DNA of 64,000 nucleotides from Tumebacillus avium (lineage in GTDB: Bacteria; Bacillota; Bacilli; Tumebacillales; Tumebacillaceae). The stretch spans positions 962,501 through 1,026,500 of the forward strand of contig NZ_CP021434.1 of NCBI RefSeq assembly GCF_002162355.1, read 5' to 3'. The position numbers were made by a program, and so were the translations under genes. The notes beneath the pieces are model-generated. The model made no database searches. It saw nothing but the letters and a program-made list of their open reading frames with translations, and was not told where the DNA came from. The stretch's first letter is position 1. Each line of letters opens with the position of its first letter. Positions 46,607 to 55,855 of this stretch are shown here, piece by piece.

Positions 46607-46736
46607 CGTCCAAGCTCCTTTCGTAATGTCTCTTCTATATGTCTTCTCACTCGCAGGTTCGTTTTCCTGTAGGGCAGGGCTAACAGGCGCAAAAATGTGG
46701 TAAGATAGATGGAAGATTGGCATTGCAGGAAAGGAT

Positions 46737-47045
46737 GTGGCAGGCGTGACAGATTCGAACAGCACCAACTTGGATCCATTGTTAGAGGTGGAGCCGATTA
46801 ACGATATCGATCTGCTTTTGCTGTCGTGGGCACAGATGGAAGCGATTGAACTGATCGTGGCGGATGAGGAAGCGGCTGAGGCGAAGACAGATCTGGTGGC
46901 TTTGCTGATGACCGATTACGGAGTGACAGATATCCGGTTGATCGAGCGTACATATGAGTATTATGAGGTTGGGTATCGGCAAGGCGGAGAGGAACTAACG
47001 ATGCGCTTTGAGACGGTGGAAGTGGAGAGCATTTACGATCTGTAG
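46737..47045 (+). CDS. Small acidic protein of unknown function, ~100 aa
   Basis: An acidic, probably soluble protein: EPINDIDLLLLSWAQMEAIE, then LMTDYGVTDIRLIERTYEYY and MRFETVEVESIYDL. No family recognised. Start is one of two in-frame GTG codons (46737 or 46746); AGGAAAGG upstream fits either only moderately. It is divergent from the nuclease pair and 31 bp before a small membrane protein on the same strand. Confidence 0.6.
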   Translation: MAGVTDSNSTNLDPLLEVEPINDIDLLLLSWAQMEAIELIVADEEAAEAKTDLVALLMTDYGVTDIRLIERTYEYYEVGYRQGGEELTMRFETVEVESIYDL

Positions 47046-47076
47046 GGTTTGAGGTTGATCGGGAAAGGGGTGCAGG

Positions 47077-47469
47077 ATGGGAAGAGGGTTGAAGCGCGGG
47101 CTGTATATTGGACTGATCGCGTCGGTAGTGGTCGCGGTGTATGTGTGGTTTAAGTATCGGCCGGACGGGGTGGCGAGCTATGCGGAGCACTTATCGAATT
47201 CGCTTTTTCAGATTGGATTGTTGCTGCTGATTATTGGCGTGGTGATCTTCTCGCGGCTGTTTTCGTTTAGACGCCGTTATAATCTGCCGGCGATTATTCC
47301 GAAGGGCAAGACGCCGGAGGATGTGGCGGAGTTGAAGGCGGAGGATGAGGAGAGGAACGAACGGGATAAGCTCGAACTCGCTGAGAGAGGCCGCGATGCT
47401 ACTTTTTTGGTGGCGGCTGGGGTGGCGATTTTGGTTTCGATATTGTTGACTTTGGATCAGATGTTGTAA
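47077..47469 (+). CDS. Small membrane protein, possibly DUF3899, 130 aa
   Basis: Three hydrophobic segments: LYIGLIASVVVAVYVWF, SLFQIGLLLLIIGVVIF and ATFLVAAGVAILVSILLTL, with a charged linker (RNERDKLELAERGRD) between the last two. The layout resembles DUF3899 small membrane proteins; not certain. GAAAGGGG precedes the ATG and a strong terminator follows. Confidence 0.65.
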   Translation: MGRGLKRGLYIGLIASVVVAVYVWFKYRPDGVASYAEHLSNSLFQIGLLLLIIGVVIFSRLFSFRRRYNLPAIIPKGKTPEDVAELKAEDEERNERDKLELAERGRDATFLVAAGVAILVSILLTLDQML

Positions 47470-47477
47470 AAGAAGAA

Positions 47478-47505
47478 GACGCTGCCCTGGGGGCAGCGTT
47501 TTTTT
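47478..47505 (+). terminator. Terminator after the small membrane protein
   Basis: ACGCTGCCC and GGGCAGCGT around TGG, then TTTTTTTG. Confidence 0.9.
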
Positions 47506-47728
47506 GTCGTTTATGGAGGCTGGGTGGTCGGGTCCGGGCGGGACATGCTCCGGGTTCACGTTTCATCTGTACCCCTTGATTGAGTAAAACCTTTTTAGAG
47601 GAAGGGTAAAGATTCAAAGATCACCACTTCCGCATATCCCGCCCTCCCCCGAGGGGCCTTTGATGCTTTAGGTACAAAAAGATTTTTCAAGCCCTTCAAG
47701 CCCTTAGCCTTTCAAGATCTATGAAGGC

Positions 47729-48415
47729 TTACTTGTATTGCTTTAGAATGGCGTCAGCCAAGAATAGATCGAGTTCGGTGTCGATATCAAATGATCGTTC
47801 GCTGGGCATCACGTGCGCGATAGCGCCTTCTGCTAGGAAACTTTTGGTCTCTTTTAACCACTGCGTTTCCGCCACGTAGACGGCTCCGTTTAAGGCGAAC
47901 GCCTTAGGGAGGTCTTGGCGGCGGGTGACGAGGGGTTGTTGGATGAGGGGCTGCAGGCGGTTGTTGGCTTGCAGGGTGTACATCCAGTACGGGCTTTTGG
48001 ATGGCTCGGTGACGGTGACACAACAGGGCGCTTTGGCGCTTAGCATCTGCTCGATGGTGGCGTCGATATCGGCGGATGTGCGCAGCGGCGATGTGGGCTG
48101 GAGCAGGACGACGTAGTCGTAGTCCGGTTGCTGCTCCAGCGCATGCAGGATCGGGTCGATGCCCGGCGTATCATCTGCGGCCAGCTCTGCGGGGCGGACG
48201 AATGGCACGTCGCAACCCCAGGTCTGGGCTGTTTGGATGATCTCGTCATCTTCGGATGACAGGATCACGCGGTCGACGTATTTGGACTTTGTCGCCGCCT
48301 CGATCGACCAGGCGATCAGCGGCTTGCCTGCAAGCTCGCGGATGTTTTTGCGCGGGACACCTTTGGAACCGCCTCGGGCGGGGATCACCGCGAGCACTCG
48401 CTTAGTCCCGATCAT
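47729..48415 (-). CDS. CMP-nonulosonic acid cytidylyltransferase (NeuA/LegF-like), 228 aa
   Basis: Activates the nonulosonic acid with CTP. VLAVIPARGGSKGVPRKNIR is the diagnostic nucleotide-binding block; LLQPTSPLRTSADIDATIEQ and FALNGAVYV follow. The ATG at 48415 starts this block directly and overlaps the previous stop by 14 bp; the longer frame to 48511 has no family similarity. Last gene of the ten-gene sugar operon. Specificity for legionaminic acid is inferred from the neighbours. The 220-bp gap before 47729 holds no clear gene. Confidence 0.9.
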   Translation of the reverse strand: MIGTKRVLAVIPARGGSKGVPRKNIRELAGKPLIAWSIEAATKSKYVDRVILSSEDDEIIQTAQTWGCDVPFVRPAELAADDTPGIDPILHALEQQPDYDYVVLLQPTSPLRTSADIDATIEQMLSAKAPCCVTVTEPSKSPYWMYTLQANNRLQPLIQQPLVTRRQDLPKAFALNGAVYVAETQWLKETKSFLAEGAIAHVMPSERSFDIDTELDLFLADAILKQYK

Positions 48416-49460
48416 GGAACACCTCGGCGAACTCGCCGTTGGCACGCTCGTAGTCGGCCATCTGGCCGATGTCCATCCAGTACTCGCGGATCGGGAAGAC
48501 GCTCGTTTCACTTTTTCGTTGGATCAGCTGATCGAACAGGCTCGGCATGTCGTAGAACTCGTCTTGGGGGATCAGGTCGATACACTCCGGCTCGAGGACG
48601 TAGATTCCCGCGTTGACGAAGAAATGCTCGACCGGCTTCTCGACGATCCCCATCAGACGATGCTTGTCCGTTTTGACCACACCATACGGGATCTGGAAAT
48701 CATACTCGCGCACACACATCGTTCCCGTCGCACCATGCTCTTGGTGGAAATCGAGCAGCTGCTGGAAGTTGACTTTGGTCAGCAGATCCCCGTTCATCAC
48801 GAAGAAGGTCTCTTCGGGACGCTCCGGCAAGAGCGACAAGGCTCCGGCGGTGCCCATGCGCTTTTCTTCGTGGACGTAGCGGATCTCGACGCCGAAGCGC
48901 GAACCGTCGCCAAAATAGTCGCGGATCATCTCTGCTTTGTAATTGACGGAGAGATAGAATTTGTGGAACCCGTACTCGATGAAATTCTGCATGATCGTCT
49001 CGAGCAGCGGCTTGGTGCCGACTTTGAGCAGCGGCTTTGGCGTATCGTTGGTCAGCGGCGCCAGCCGCGTCCCGAGTCCGCCCGCCATCAGGACGACCCA
49101 GTTGTCTTTTTGGTTGGAACGCAGGATGTCGGCCAGCACTTGCACCCCAATGACCAGACCGTCGCGGTCGATGATCGGGATCTGTTGCAGTCGGCGCAGC
49201 TTCATCGTCGCCAAAATGGTCTCTTGCGTATCTTGCGAGGACGCGGTGATCGGCGACGTGTTCATGATCTCCGAGACGGGACGGTCCAGCCCCACACCTC
49301 GCAAGATCCCGCGCCGCACGTCACCGTCGGTCACCGTGCCGAGCAGTCGCCCGTCTCCATCTGTGATCAGTGCGATCTGCAAAGCCCCTTGGTCGATCGT
49401 CTCGATCGCCCGCAGGATGGAAGCGGACGGGGGTATCAGTATCTGTTTCCAGTTTTTCAT
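48402..49460 (-). CDS. CBS-domain nucleotidyltransferase, PtmE-like GlcN-1-P guanylyltransferase, 352 aa
   Basis: Two CBS domains occupy residues 1-115 (LLGTVTDGDVRRGILRG, MKLRRLQQIPIIDRDG), followed by a sugar-phosphate nucleotidyltransferase with VLMAGGLGTRLAPLTNDTPK and FFVMNGDLLTKV. The domain order is that of Campylobacter PtmE, which makes GDP-glucosamine as the entry to the GDP-linked legionaminic acid route. This links the pathway to glmM-derived glucosamine-1-phosphate. Confidence 0.87.
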   Translation of the reverse strand: MKNWKQILIPPSASILRAIETIDQGALQIALITDGDGRLLGTVTDGDVRRGILRGVGLDRPVSEIMNTSPITASSQDTQETILATMKLRRLQQIPIIDRDGLVIGVQVLADILRSNQKDNWVVLMAGGLGTRLAPLTNDTPKPLLKVGTKPLLETIMQNFIEYGFHKFYLSVNYKAEMIRDYFGDGSRFGVEIRYVHEEKRMGTAGALSLLPERPEETFFVMNGDLLTKVNFQQLLDFHQEHGATGTMCVREYDFQIPYGVVKTDKHRLMGIVEKPVEHFFVNAGIYVLEPECIDLIPQDEFYDMPSLFDQLIQRKSETSVFPIREYWMDIGQMADYERANGEFAEVFHDRD

Positions 49461-49484
49461 GTCTTCCTCTCCCTTTGCTCCCGT

Positions 49485-50552
49485 TTAGATCAGGTCTTCT
49501 TCTTTGTACTCGCGCTCGGCGATCTGCCCCAGCACATCCCAGAACAAGAGCGGTGATTTCCCCAGACCCGGACGCTTGACGGTCACGTTCTCCTCGGTGA
49601 AAAGCTCGCCTTTGGCAATCGGTTTGGCCGCTACCAGGCTCTTGCGCGCCACCGGCTTGTTTTTCAACTCGGACGCCACCGGTGCTTTTACTGCTATCCC
49701 CAGCGCTGCTTCGATCTGGCGGATGCCGTCGACCATCGCTTTTAATTCGTCAGGCTCCAGCGACGCTTGATGGTCCGGTCCCGGCAAGCTGCGGTCGAGG
49801 GTGAAATGCTTCTCGATCAGCACCGCCCCGCGCGCCACCGCACCGATCGGCACGGCGATGCCCGGCGTATGGTCGGAATACCCGACCGGAAGCTGGAACG
49901 CCTGTCCCATCGCATCCATCGCCCGCAGGTTGACATCTCCGTACGGCGTCGGATACTCGGTCGTGCAATGCAGCAGGGTTACTTTTTCCTGCAGCATGCG
50001 CTGACCCGCTTCGGACGCATACGCCGCTTGGAATCCCTCGACGGAAGGCTCTTCCCCGCCGAGGTAGCCGTATGCCAGCACCCCGAGCGCCGTCTCGACT
50101 TCGCCGAGCGTGCTCATGCCGGTCGAGACGATGATCGGCTTGCCTGTGCGCGCCATCTTCAGGAGCAGCGGCGCGTTGGTGATCTCCCCGGACGGCGCTT
50201 TCAGACGCGGCAGGTCGAACGTACCCGCCAGCAGGTCAACGCTGTCCAGATCGAACGGCGTGGACAAAAATTGGATTCCGCGCCGCCCGCAATGCTCGAT
50301 CAGCACGCGATGCGCCGCTTCGTCGAGCTCTAATTTTTTGATCATCTCAAACTGCGACTCTTGGGCACCTGTCGTCTCTTTTTGATACTCCGCTTTCTCG
50401 GCCGTTTTGGAGACGAGTTTCTCGGTCTTGAAGGTTTGGAACTTGACCGCATCCGCTCCGGCTTCGACCGCCGCGTCGATCAGTTGCTTGGCGAGGTCGA
50501 GCGAGCCGTTGTGGTTGACGCCCGCTTCGGCGATGATGTACGTTCTGCTCAT
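49485..50552 (-). CDS. Nonulosonic acid synthase (NeuB/LegI-like), 355 aa
   Basis: Condenses a six-carbon amino sugar with phosphoenolpyruvate. NeuB domain blocks: IAEAGVNHNGSLDLAKQLID, ADAVKFQTFK, STGMSTLGEVE, LLHCTTEYPTPYGDVNLRA and YSDHTPGI. A C-terminal SAF/antifreeze-like domain has ARKSLVAAKPIAKGELFTEE. Length is typical. Substrate preference (legionaminic rather than sialic or pseudaminic) comes from the LegB, LegC and PtmE neighbours. Confidence 0.93.
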   Translation of the reverse strand: MSRTYIIAEAGVNHNGSLDLAKQLIDAAVEAGADAVKFQTFKTEKLVSKTAEKAEYQKETTGAQESQFEMIKKLELDEAAHRVLIEHCGRRGIQFLSTPFDLDSVDLLAGTFDLPRLKAPSGEITNAPLLLKMARTGKPIIVSTGMSTLGEVETALGVLAYGYLGGEEPSVEGFQAAYASEAGQRMLQEKVTLLHCTTEYPTPYGDVNLRAMDAMGQAFQLPVGYSDHTPGIAVPIGAVARGAVLIEKHFTLDRSLPGPDHQASLEPDELKAMVDGIRQIEAALGIAVKAPVASELKNKPVARKSLVAAKPIAKGELFTEENVTVKRPGLGKSPLLFWDVLGQIAEREYKEEDLI

Positions 50553-50554
50553 GG

Positions 50555-51223
50555 TCAGCCGATCTCCTTTAACAGCATGAACGCTTCTGCCGCATGTGCC
50601 CCGCAGGCCGCGCCGCGCAGGGAAGCTAATGCAAGGATCGCCTGTTCGCTGCGCGGGAAGGGGAACGCGCCGAGCTCGCTTTTGAAGATGCGCATGATCT
50701 CCATCTTGTGTTCGAGGAACTCCGAGATGTCGGTAAACACATTCGGGCGGAACCCGTTGTTGTCCGGATTGATGCCAAAATCGGTCTCGGACAGCGTCTC
50801 ATACGCCAAGATGCGTTTCACCGACGGATAGCGGAACCATTTGGTGCAGGACACAGCTGCGTCAAAAACGGCTTTGTGGTCGGTATGCACGTCGCCCGGG
50901 TACGGGACGTACACCACGTCCGGCTGCACAGCATTGATCACGCGCCCGATGCGCTGCACGATGTCGCCGATCGGCAAGGTGTCGAGCTGCGCAGTCGGGA
51001 AGTTCAGCTTGTGCAGGGTCTCGAATCCATAAAGATTGCCCACCGTCAAAATCTCCGCATCACGCTCTGCCACCCGCTCCGCCGTAAATCCGGCGCTTTC
51101 GGAAATGCCGGTCACGATCAGCCAGTGAATCTCGTCTCCTTGTGCCTTGTGCTTGAGCAATGCGCCGCCGCAGCCGAGCGTTTCATCATCCGGGTGCGGG
51201 GCGATAACCAGTATCTTTTTCAT
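50555..51223 (-). CDS. PIG-L-family deacetylase, 222 aa
   Basis: KKILVIAPHPDDETLGCGG contains the zinc/catalytic PHPDDE and GDVHTDHKAVFDAA supplies the third ligand. It sits between the LegG-like epimerase and LegI genes. In place of the usual acetyltransferase this suggests that an N-acetyl group is removed and another substituent put on. ATG at 51223 overlaps the epimerase stop by one base; the longer frame to 51328 is not supported. Confidence 0.87.
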   Translation of the reverse strand: MKKILVIAPHPDDETLGCGGALLKHKAQGDEIHWLIVTGISESAGFTAERVAERDAEILTVGNLYGFETLHKLNFPTAQLDTLPIGDIVQRIGRVINAVQPDVVYVPYPGDVHTDHKAVFDAAVSCTKWFRYPSVKRILAYETLSETDFGINPDNNGFRPNVFTDISEFLEHKMEIMRIFKSELGAFPFPRSEQAILALASLRGAACGAHAAEAFMLLKEIG

Positions 51224-52386
51224 CAGTAGGTGATGTCCTTTATCAAAAGATTTTCGTTGATGTCCACCGTGGCGATCAGATCGGCGATACGCTGCGAACT
51301 GCGCCCGTCGCCGTATGGATTCGAGCAAGCTGCCACTGTGGCACGGTAGGTCTCATCGAACAGCGCCCGGTGCACAGCCGCACAGATCTGCTCCATATCA
51401 TGCGGCACAAACTGCACGTTTTCCGCATGCAGCCGCCCTTTTTGGCGGTTGCCGACGTTGATCACCGGCAGCTTTAACAAGGGCGCTTCCAGGATGCCGG
51501 CGCTGGAGTTGCCCAGCATGCAGCCCGCCTTGCGCATGATGTTGATGAACTCGAGGCGCGGGATGTTTTTCGCTGCAAACAGGTTAGGCAGATGCTGATA
51601 CTCCTGAATCGCTTTGATCATCTGCTGGCCGCCCGCATCGGTGTTCGGATAGGAAAGCACCGTTTTGATGCCCAGGCGCTGCACCGCTTCCATCGTCTGT
51701 TTCATTTGAAAATACGCCTCGTCGATCTCCGTCGAGATGACATGCTGAATCACCAGGATCAGCGGTTCGCCGGCTTGGATCTCAAAGCCCAGCCGCTCCG
51801 ACAGTTCCGCATCGGTCAGCTCCGGCACTTGCAAGATGCGGTCGAGGCCCGGATTTCCTGTATTGTGCACGCGGAAGTCCTGCTCCCCAAGGCGGCGAAT
51901 GCGCTCGGCGCTCTCCTCGTTGGTCGCACAATGCAGATGGGCGAGCTTCGTCACCGCATGGCGCACCTGATCGTCCACATTGCCGACCACGCGGTCGCCG
52001 CCGGCGATATGCACGACCGGGATGTTCAGATACGCGCCGACCAGCGCTGTCGTCATCGACTCCTCGCGGTCGCCCAGCACGAGCAGAAAGTCGGGACGCA
52101 CGCGCGTGACCGTCTGCACCATGCCCTGCAGTTGAATGGCGAGCCCTTTGACCCGCGCCGTATCGGAATCCGCATTGAGCAGGCTCTCGATCTCGTCGGC
52201 GATTTTAAATCCATCCCGGCGAATCTCCTCCACCGTGTACCCATAGGCATCTGCCAGATGTGCCCCGGTCACGATCAGTTCCAGCTCCAAATCCGGGTGG
52301 TCGTCGATCGCCCGAAAGACGGACGACATGATGTCGTACTCCGAACGGATTCCTGTCACGCCAAGCACTTTACGCTTCTTGTGCAC
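51223..52386 (-). CDS. Hydrolysing NDP-HexNAc 2-epimerase (NeuC/LegG-like), 387 aa
   Basis: UDP-GlcNAc-2-epimerase fold: VTGIRSEYDIMSSVFRAIDD, GAHLADAYGYTVEEI, LVLGDREESMTTALVGAYLN, IPVVHIAGGDRVVGNVDDQV and GNSSAGILEAPLLKLPVINV. The G(D/E)R-E-x and HIxGGD blocks define the hydrolysing NeuC branch, which releases the free 2-epimerised sugar for NeuB. Overlaps the HAD gene by 17 bp. Confidence 0.92.
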   Translation of the reverse strand: MHKKRKVLGVTGIRSEYDIMSSVFRAIDDHPDLELELIVTGAHLADAYGYTVEEIRRDGFKIADEIESLLNADSDTARVKGLAIQLQGMVQTVTRVRPDFLLVLGDREESMTTALVGAYLNIPVVHIAGGDRVVGNVDDQVRHAVTKLAHLHCATNEESAERIRRLGEQDFRVHNTGNPGLDRILQVPELTDAELSERLGFEIQAGEPLILVIQHVISTEIDEAYFQMKQTMEAVQRLGIKTVLSYPNTDAGGQQMIKAIQEYQHLPNLFAAKNIPRLEFINIMRKAGCMLGNSSAGILEAPLLKLPVINVGNRQKGRLHAENVQFVPHDMEQICAAVHRALFDETYRATVAACSNPYGDGRSSQRIADLIATVDINENLLIKDITY

Positions 52387-53029
52387 CTTGCTTCCTCCTT
52401 TGCATGCCCTTCACCAAAACAAAATGATAGCCCGCGTTTTTCGCCAACTCTTCATCCATCGCCCGGTCGCCGAAAAAGACGACCCGCTGCGGAGCGATCC
52501 CTCGCGAGGTCAAGGCGAGCTTGCTCAGAATCGCCGGGTTTGGCTTATGAAAACCTGCCCCGTGGTCGCCCGACACGCCCACATTTTCTGCATCGAACCA
52601 GCGACCCAGCCCCAACGCCCGAAACTTGGCCCATTGCAGCCCGCTCTGTCCGTCGGTGAGCAAAAACAGCCCGTAGCGCTGTGCAAACAGATCGAGTAGC
52701 ACCGAGACCCGACCGCTCAGTTCCAACTGCGGCTCGTACCCGCGAAACAGACGCAGGCACTCCGCAATCAACGTGCCGCGCTCTCCTTCTTCCACACCGC
52801 GCGCCTGCAGCACCTCATCAAAGATGCGGTTGTACGAGCTTCCTTTTTCCAGCCAGCGGTGCAGCATTTGGCGATAGACGCTTTCTGTGTCATCCGGAGC
52901 CAGCAGGGCTGCGATCGGCCGATAGACCTGGCGGATAAAATCAAACTCGTCGTACAGCGTGCCATCCATGTCAAACCCGACCGCCTCGATCTCGTCCCAG
53001 TTAATTCCTGGGTATAAAGACTTCAGCAT
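52370..53029 (-). CDS. HAD-superfamily phosphatase, 219 aa
   Basis: DxD motif VGFDMDGTLYDEFD (nucleophile D about residue 20), LFLLTDGQSGLQWAK (motif II) and VVFFGDRAMDEELAKNAG (motif IV). Likely dephosphorylates a sugar or nonulosonic-acid phosphate intermediate in this operon; alternatively a pyrophosphatase-like helper. Start overlaps the ATP-grasp gene by 29 bp. Confidence 0.83.
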   Translation of the reverse strand: MLKSLYPGINWDEIEAVGFDMDGTLYDEFDFIRQVYRPIAALLAPDDTESVYRQMLHRWLEKGSSYNRIFDEVLQARGVEEGERGTLIAECLRLFRGYEPQLELSGRVSVLLDLFAQRYGLFLLTDGQSGLQWAKFRALGLGRWFDAENVGVSGDHGAGFHKPNPAILSKLALTSRGIAPQRVVFFGDRAMDEELAKNAGYHFVLVKGMQRRKQGAQEA

Positions 53030-53906
53030 AATACCGTTTCATCTCCATCCCGTCCTGTACTGGTTGGGGCTCAGGCAAGGGCTGACCTTCGACAAAATGG
53101 TCGACGGCAAGCCCGATCCAATTCTCCGTCGCCGCAAAGCCCAGCGCCATGCCGCCTGCGATGCGCGTGTTGATTTCGATAAAGCGCACCGACTCATCGG
53201 ACGCAAGGAAGCACTGCATGTTGACCGGCCCTTGGAACGGGAAGGACGCACAGATCTGCTCCACCCAGGCGATGATGCCCGGATGCAGGTCAACCACGCC
53301 GCCTGTCGATTTTCCTTCTTTGACTCCAAGTCGGCGGCGCGGGACGATGTAATGCGGCTTGTGGTCACGTCCGCAAAAGACGTCGATCGTATACTCCACG
53401 CCCTCGGCGAGCTCCTGGGAGATCATGCCGTCCATGTCCACCGCCTGCGTCTCCACGCGCACCCCGACCGCACCGCGTCCCAGACGGGGCTTGACCAGCG
53501 GGTAGAGCTGCTCTAACGATGCTTCCGGCGTCGGAATGCCCGCTGCTTTGAAAGCGAGGTACGTCAGCCACTTGTCTTGGAACGTCTTGACCACCTGCTC
53601 GTCCGACAAAAGGACATGCACGCCCCGCTTTGCAAAATACGCTTTGCGCTCCGCCCATCCGAGCAGCGTATCGTCGAGGGAAGGAATGACCACATCCACC
53701 GCATGGTCACGCAGCAGACCCTCGATCTGCTCCCACAAGAGCGGGTCGCTTTTTCTCGGCATCAAAATAAAATCATCTGCTAAAAACCGGCCAAAACAAT
53801 TCGCATCAATATCGGACGCCACTGCGGCATGTCCGGCTTCCCGGATCGAGGAGATCAGGTAGCCGGAGGTCATGCTGCCGGATGCTTCGGTAAGGATTTT
53901 TTTCAT
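53001..53906 (-). CDS. ATP-grasp carboxylate-amine ligase-like protein, 301 aa
   Basis: N-terminal preATP-grasp Rossmann region (ILTEASGSMTSGYLISSIRE, VASDIDANCFGRF) and an ATP-grasp domain with VKPRLGRGAVGVRV, QELAEGVEYTIDVFCGRD and FIEINTRIAGGMALGFA carrying the Mg ligands E and N. Closest in style to PylC/carbamoyl-phosphate-synthase-like ligases. It could attach a carboxylic or amino acid to a free amine of the sugar. That role is inferred from the missing acetyltransferase in the operon. Confidence 0.85.
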   Translation of the reverse strand: MKKILTEASGSMTSGYLISSIREAGHAAVASDIDANCFGRFLADDFILMPRKSDPLLWEQIEGLLRDHAVDVVIPSLDDTLLGWAERKAYFAKRGVHVLLSDEQVVKTFQDKWLTYLAFKAAGIPTPEASLEQLYPLVKPRLGRGAVGVRVETQAVDMDGMISQELAEGVEYTIDVFCGRDHKPHYIVPRRRLGVKEGKSTGGVVDLHPGIIAWVEQICASFPFQGPVNMQCFLASDESVRFIEINTRIAGGMALGFAATENWIGLAVDHFVEGQPLPEPQPVQDGMEMKRYYAEVFIPRN

Positions 53907-53912
53907 GACCGC

Positions 53913-54671
53913 TTACTCGATCACGAAATACGAGCGGTACGGGGAGAGCGGCGTACGCTTCAAACGGACTTGATCCAGGCCAAATGCTTCTTTTAGAGCA
54001 ACCGTCTCGCCCGGATAATGCTGGCAGTTCAATTGATCAAAGCCGATGATGCTCCCTTTGGTCAAATGCGGTTTGATCAGTTCCAGGCATTTTTTGGTGG
54101 GCTCATAGATATCAAAGTCGAAGAAGGCAAACGCGATGATCGTCTCCGGACGCTCTTTCAGGTACTGTTCCAGCGTCTTCGTTGCATCGCCTTGCACCAG
54201 TTCATATTTCTTGATGTGAGAAAGCGGGCTTTCCTGCTCATGGTAGTCGAGCACCGCTTCGAGATAGTCTTTGTATCCTTCGGTCACGGCCAGTGCGCCT
54301 TTGGCGACCGCCTGGTCGGTGCCGTCTTTTTCATGAACAGACGGAAAGCCTTCAAACGTGTCGAACCCGACGATGCGGCGCGTATGGTTAAACGGCTCGT
54401 AGATGCCGCGCAGGGATTCGAACAAAGCCAGATTTTGCCCCCAGCGAACGCCAAACTCCATGATGATCCCATTGACGTCAATGATCTGTTTGTAGATATG
54501 ATCCATAAACAGCATATTGGACAGCACTTGGCGACGGGTGTAAAGAGCCGTGTTATTCAACAGTTCCGCTTGGGGGATCGGACTGGCTTGCAGCAATTCG
54601 TGCAGTTCCCCTCGTTTCTCCAGTTCGGATTGCGAAGATTGGGATTTGACTTTATAAGCATCCAAAGACAT
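53913..54671 (-). CDS. TylF-like SAM-dependent methyltransferase, 252 aa
   Basis: Macrocin-O-methyltransferase-type fold: IIMEFGVRWGQNLALFESLR (motif I, ExGxxxG), IVGFDTFEGFPS (motif II), VQGDATKTLEQYL and FAFFDFDIYEPTKKCLELIK with the metal-binding D residues. Probably O-methylates the sugar. The long frame begins at 54779; ATG 54671 has GGAGGAA upstream and does not overlap legC, so it is preferred. Confidence 0.83.
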   Translation of the reverse strand: MSLDAYKVKSQSSQSELEKRGELHELLQASPIPQAELLNNTALYTRRQVLSNMLFMDHIYKQIIDVNGIIMEFGVRWGQNLALFESLRGIYEPFNHTRRIVGFDTFEGFPSVHEKDGTDQAVAKGALAVTEGYKDYLEAVLDYHEQESPLSHIKKYELVQGDATKTLEQYLKERPETIIAFAFFDFDIYEPTKKCLELIKPHLTKGSIIGFDQLNCQHYPGETVALKEAFGLDQVRLKRTPLSPYRSYFVIE

Positions 54672-54700
54672 TGAGTATTCCTCCAGATCATCAAGTAGTG

Positions 54701-55855
54701 TTACAGGTTGGAGCTGCTGGGGATATTGAACGTGCGCCGCTCCAGACTCTCCGCTGTGCGCAAGTCCATTTTCGGACAATGCGCGAACATCGGCAGTTTG
54801 TGCATCCCGGTCCAGAACGGCCGGGTCATGATGCCAACTTCATTGGTGACAGCTAAGATCTCATCTCGCATGGCAGCCTGCGCTTCATCCAGCACGACCG
54901 CATTCAGCCAGTAGTTGCTTGTTGCAAAATCCGGCTCGGTGAAAAACGTAAGGCCTGGCAGGTCTTGCAGTGCTTCCTGATAACGCTTCGCGAGCGCCCG
55001 CTTCTGCTGCAAAAAGCCGGGCAACTGCTCCAACTGCGCGCAGCCGAGCGCCGCGTTTAAGTTGGGCAGGCGGTAGTTGTAACCGATCGCATCGTGGTGA
55101 TACTCCCACTTGTGCGGCACCTTCGCCGTTGTGGTCAGGTGTTTGGCACGCTTGGCCAGCTCAGGGTCGTTCGTTAAGATCGCACCGCCGCCGCCGGTGG
55201 TGATGACTTTGTTGCCGTTGAACGACAACGCGGCGATGCGGCCAAATCCGCCGGTATGCTTGCCTTTGTAGTACGAGCCAAGCGATTCGGCAGCATCTTC
55301 GACCAGCTCCAGCTTGTACCGCTCACACAGGTCGACAAGCGGGTCAAGATCGACCGGGTGCCCAAACGTGTGCATCGGCACGACCGCTTTGATCCGCCGC
55401 CCGGTCTGCTTGTTGTAGCAGCCGTCTGCGCGCACGTCAGCGATCTCCGCCAGATAGGCGTCCAATTTGTGCGGGTCGAGCCCCAGCGCCCGCTCTTCGC
55501 TGTCCACAAAATGGGGAATCGCGCCGCAATACGACACTGCGTTTGCCGTCGCGATGAAGGTCAGCGTTGGCATCAGCACTTCGTCGCCCGCTTCCACGCC
55601 AAGAAGGAGCAGGGAGATGTGCAGGGCAGCCGTCCCGTTGACGACGGCAACCGCATGGCTGACCCCGGTGAACTCCGCTAGTCTTACTTCAAATAAATCT
55701 ACATACTTGCCGACCGACGATACCCAGCCGGTGTCGAGACATTCTTTGACATAGTCCCATTCATGGCCTTGAAAATTTGGCTCGTGCAAAGCGATAAACG
55801 AGCGGTCTTCGGGCAGCACCGACCGCAATTTTTCGATAAGAAGAGGGATCATCAT
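54701..55855 (-). CDS. LegC-family sugar aminotransferase, 384 aa
   Basis: DegT/DnrJ/EryC1 PLP enzyme of the LegC type. Blocks: AVAVVNGTAALHISLLLLGV, MPTLTFIATANAVSYCG, LVEDAAESLGSYYKGKHTGG and LSFNGNKVITTGGGGAILTN (Schiff-base lysine in GNK). Puts an amino group at C4 of the 4-keto-6-deoxy sugar nucleotide produced by LegB. Overlaps legB by 4 bp. Confidence 0.92.
   Translation of the reverse strand: MMIPLLIEKLRSVLPEDRSFIALHEPNFQGHEWDYVKECLDTGWVSSVGKYVDLFEVRLAEFTGVSHAVAVVNGTAALHISLLLLGVEAGDEVLMPTLTFIATANAVSYCGAIPHFVDSEERALGLDPHKLDAYLAEIADVRADGCYNKQTGRRIKAVVPMHTFGHPVDLDPLVDLCERYKLELVEDAAESLGSYYKGKHTGGFGRIAALSFNGNKVITTGGGGAILTNDPELAKRAKHLTTTAKVPHKWEYHHDAIGYNYRLPNLNAALGCAQLEQLPGFLQQKRALAKRYQEALQDLPGLTFFTEPDFATSNYWLNAVVLDEAQAAMRDEILAVTNEVGIMTRPFWTGMHKLPMFAHCPKMDLRTAESLERRTFNIPSSSNL

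Noticed and set aside
47591..47728. Direct repeats AAGCCCTT after the neuA-like gene
   Set aside because: Two copies only, no stem with T tract and no further structure; too little to call.
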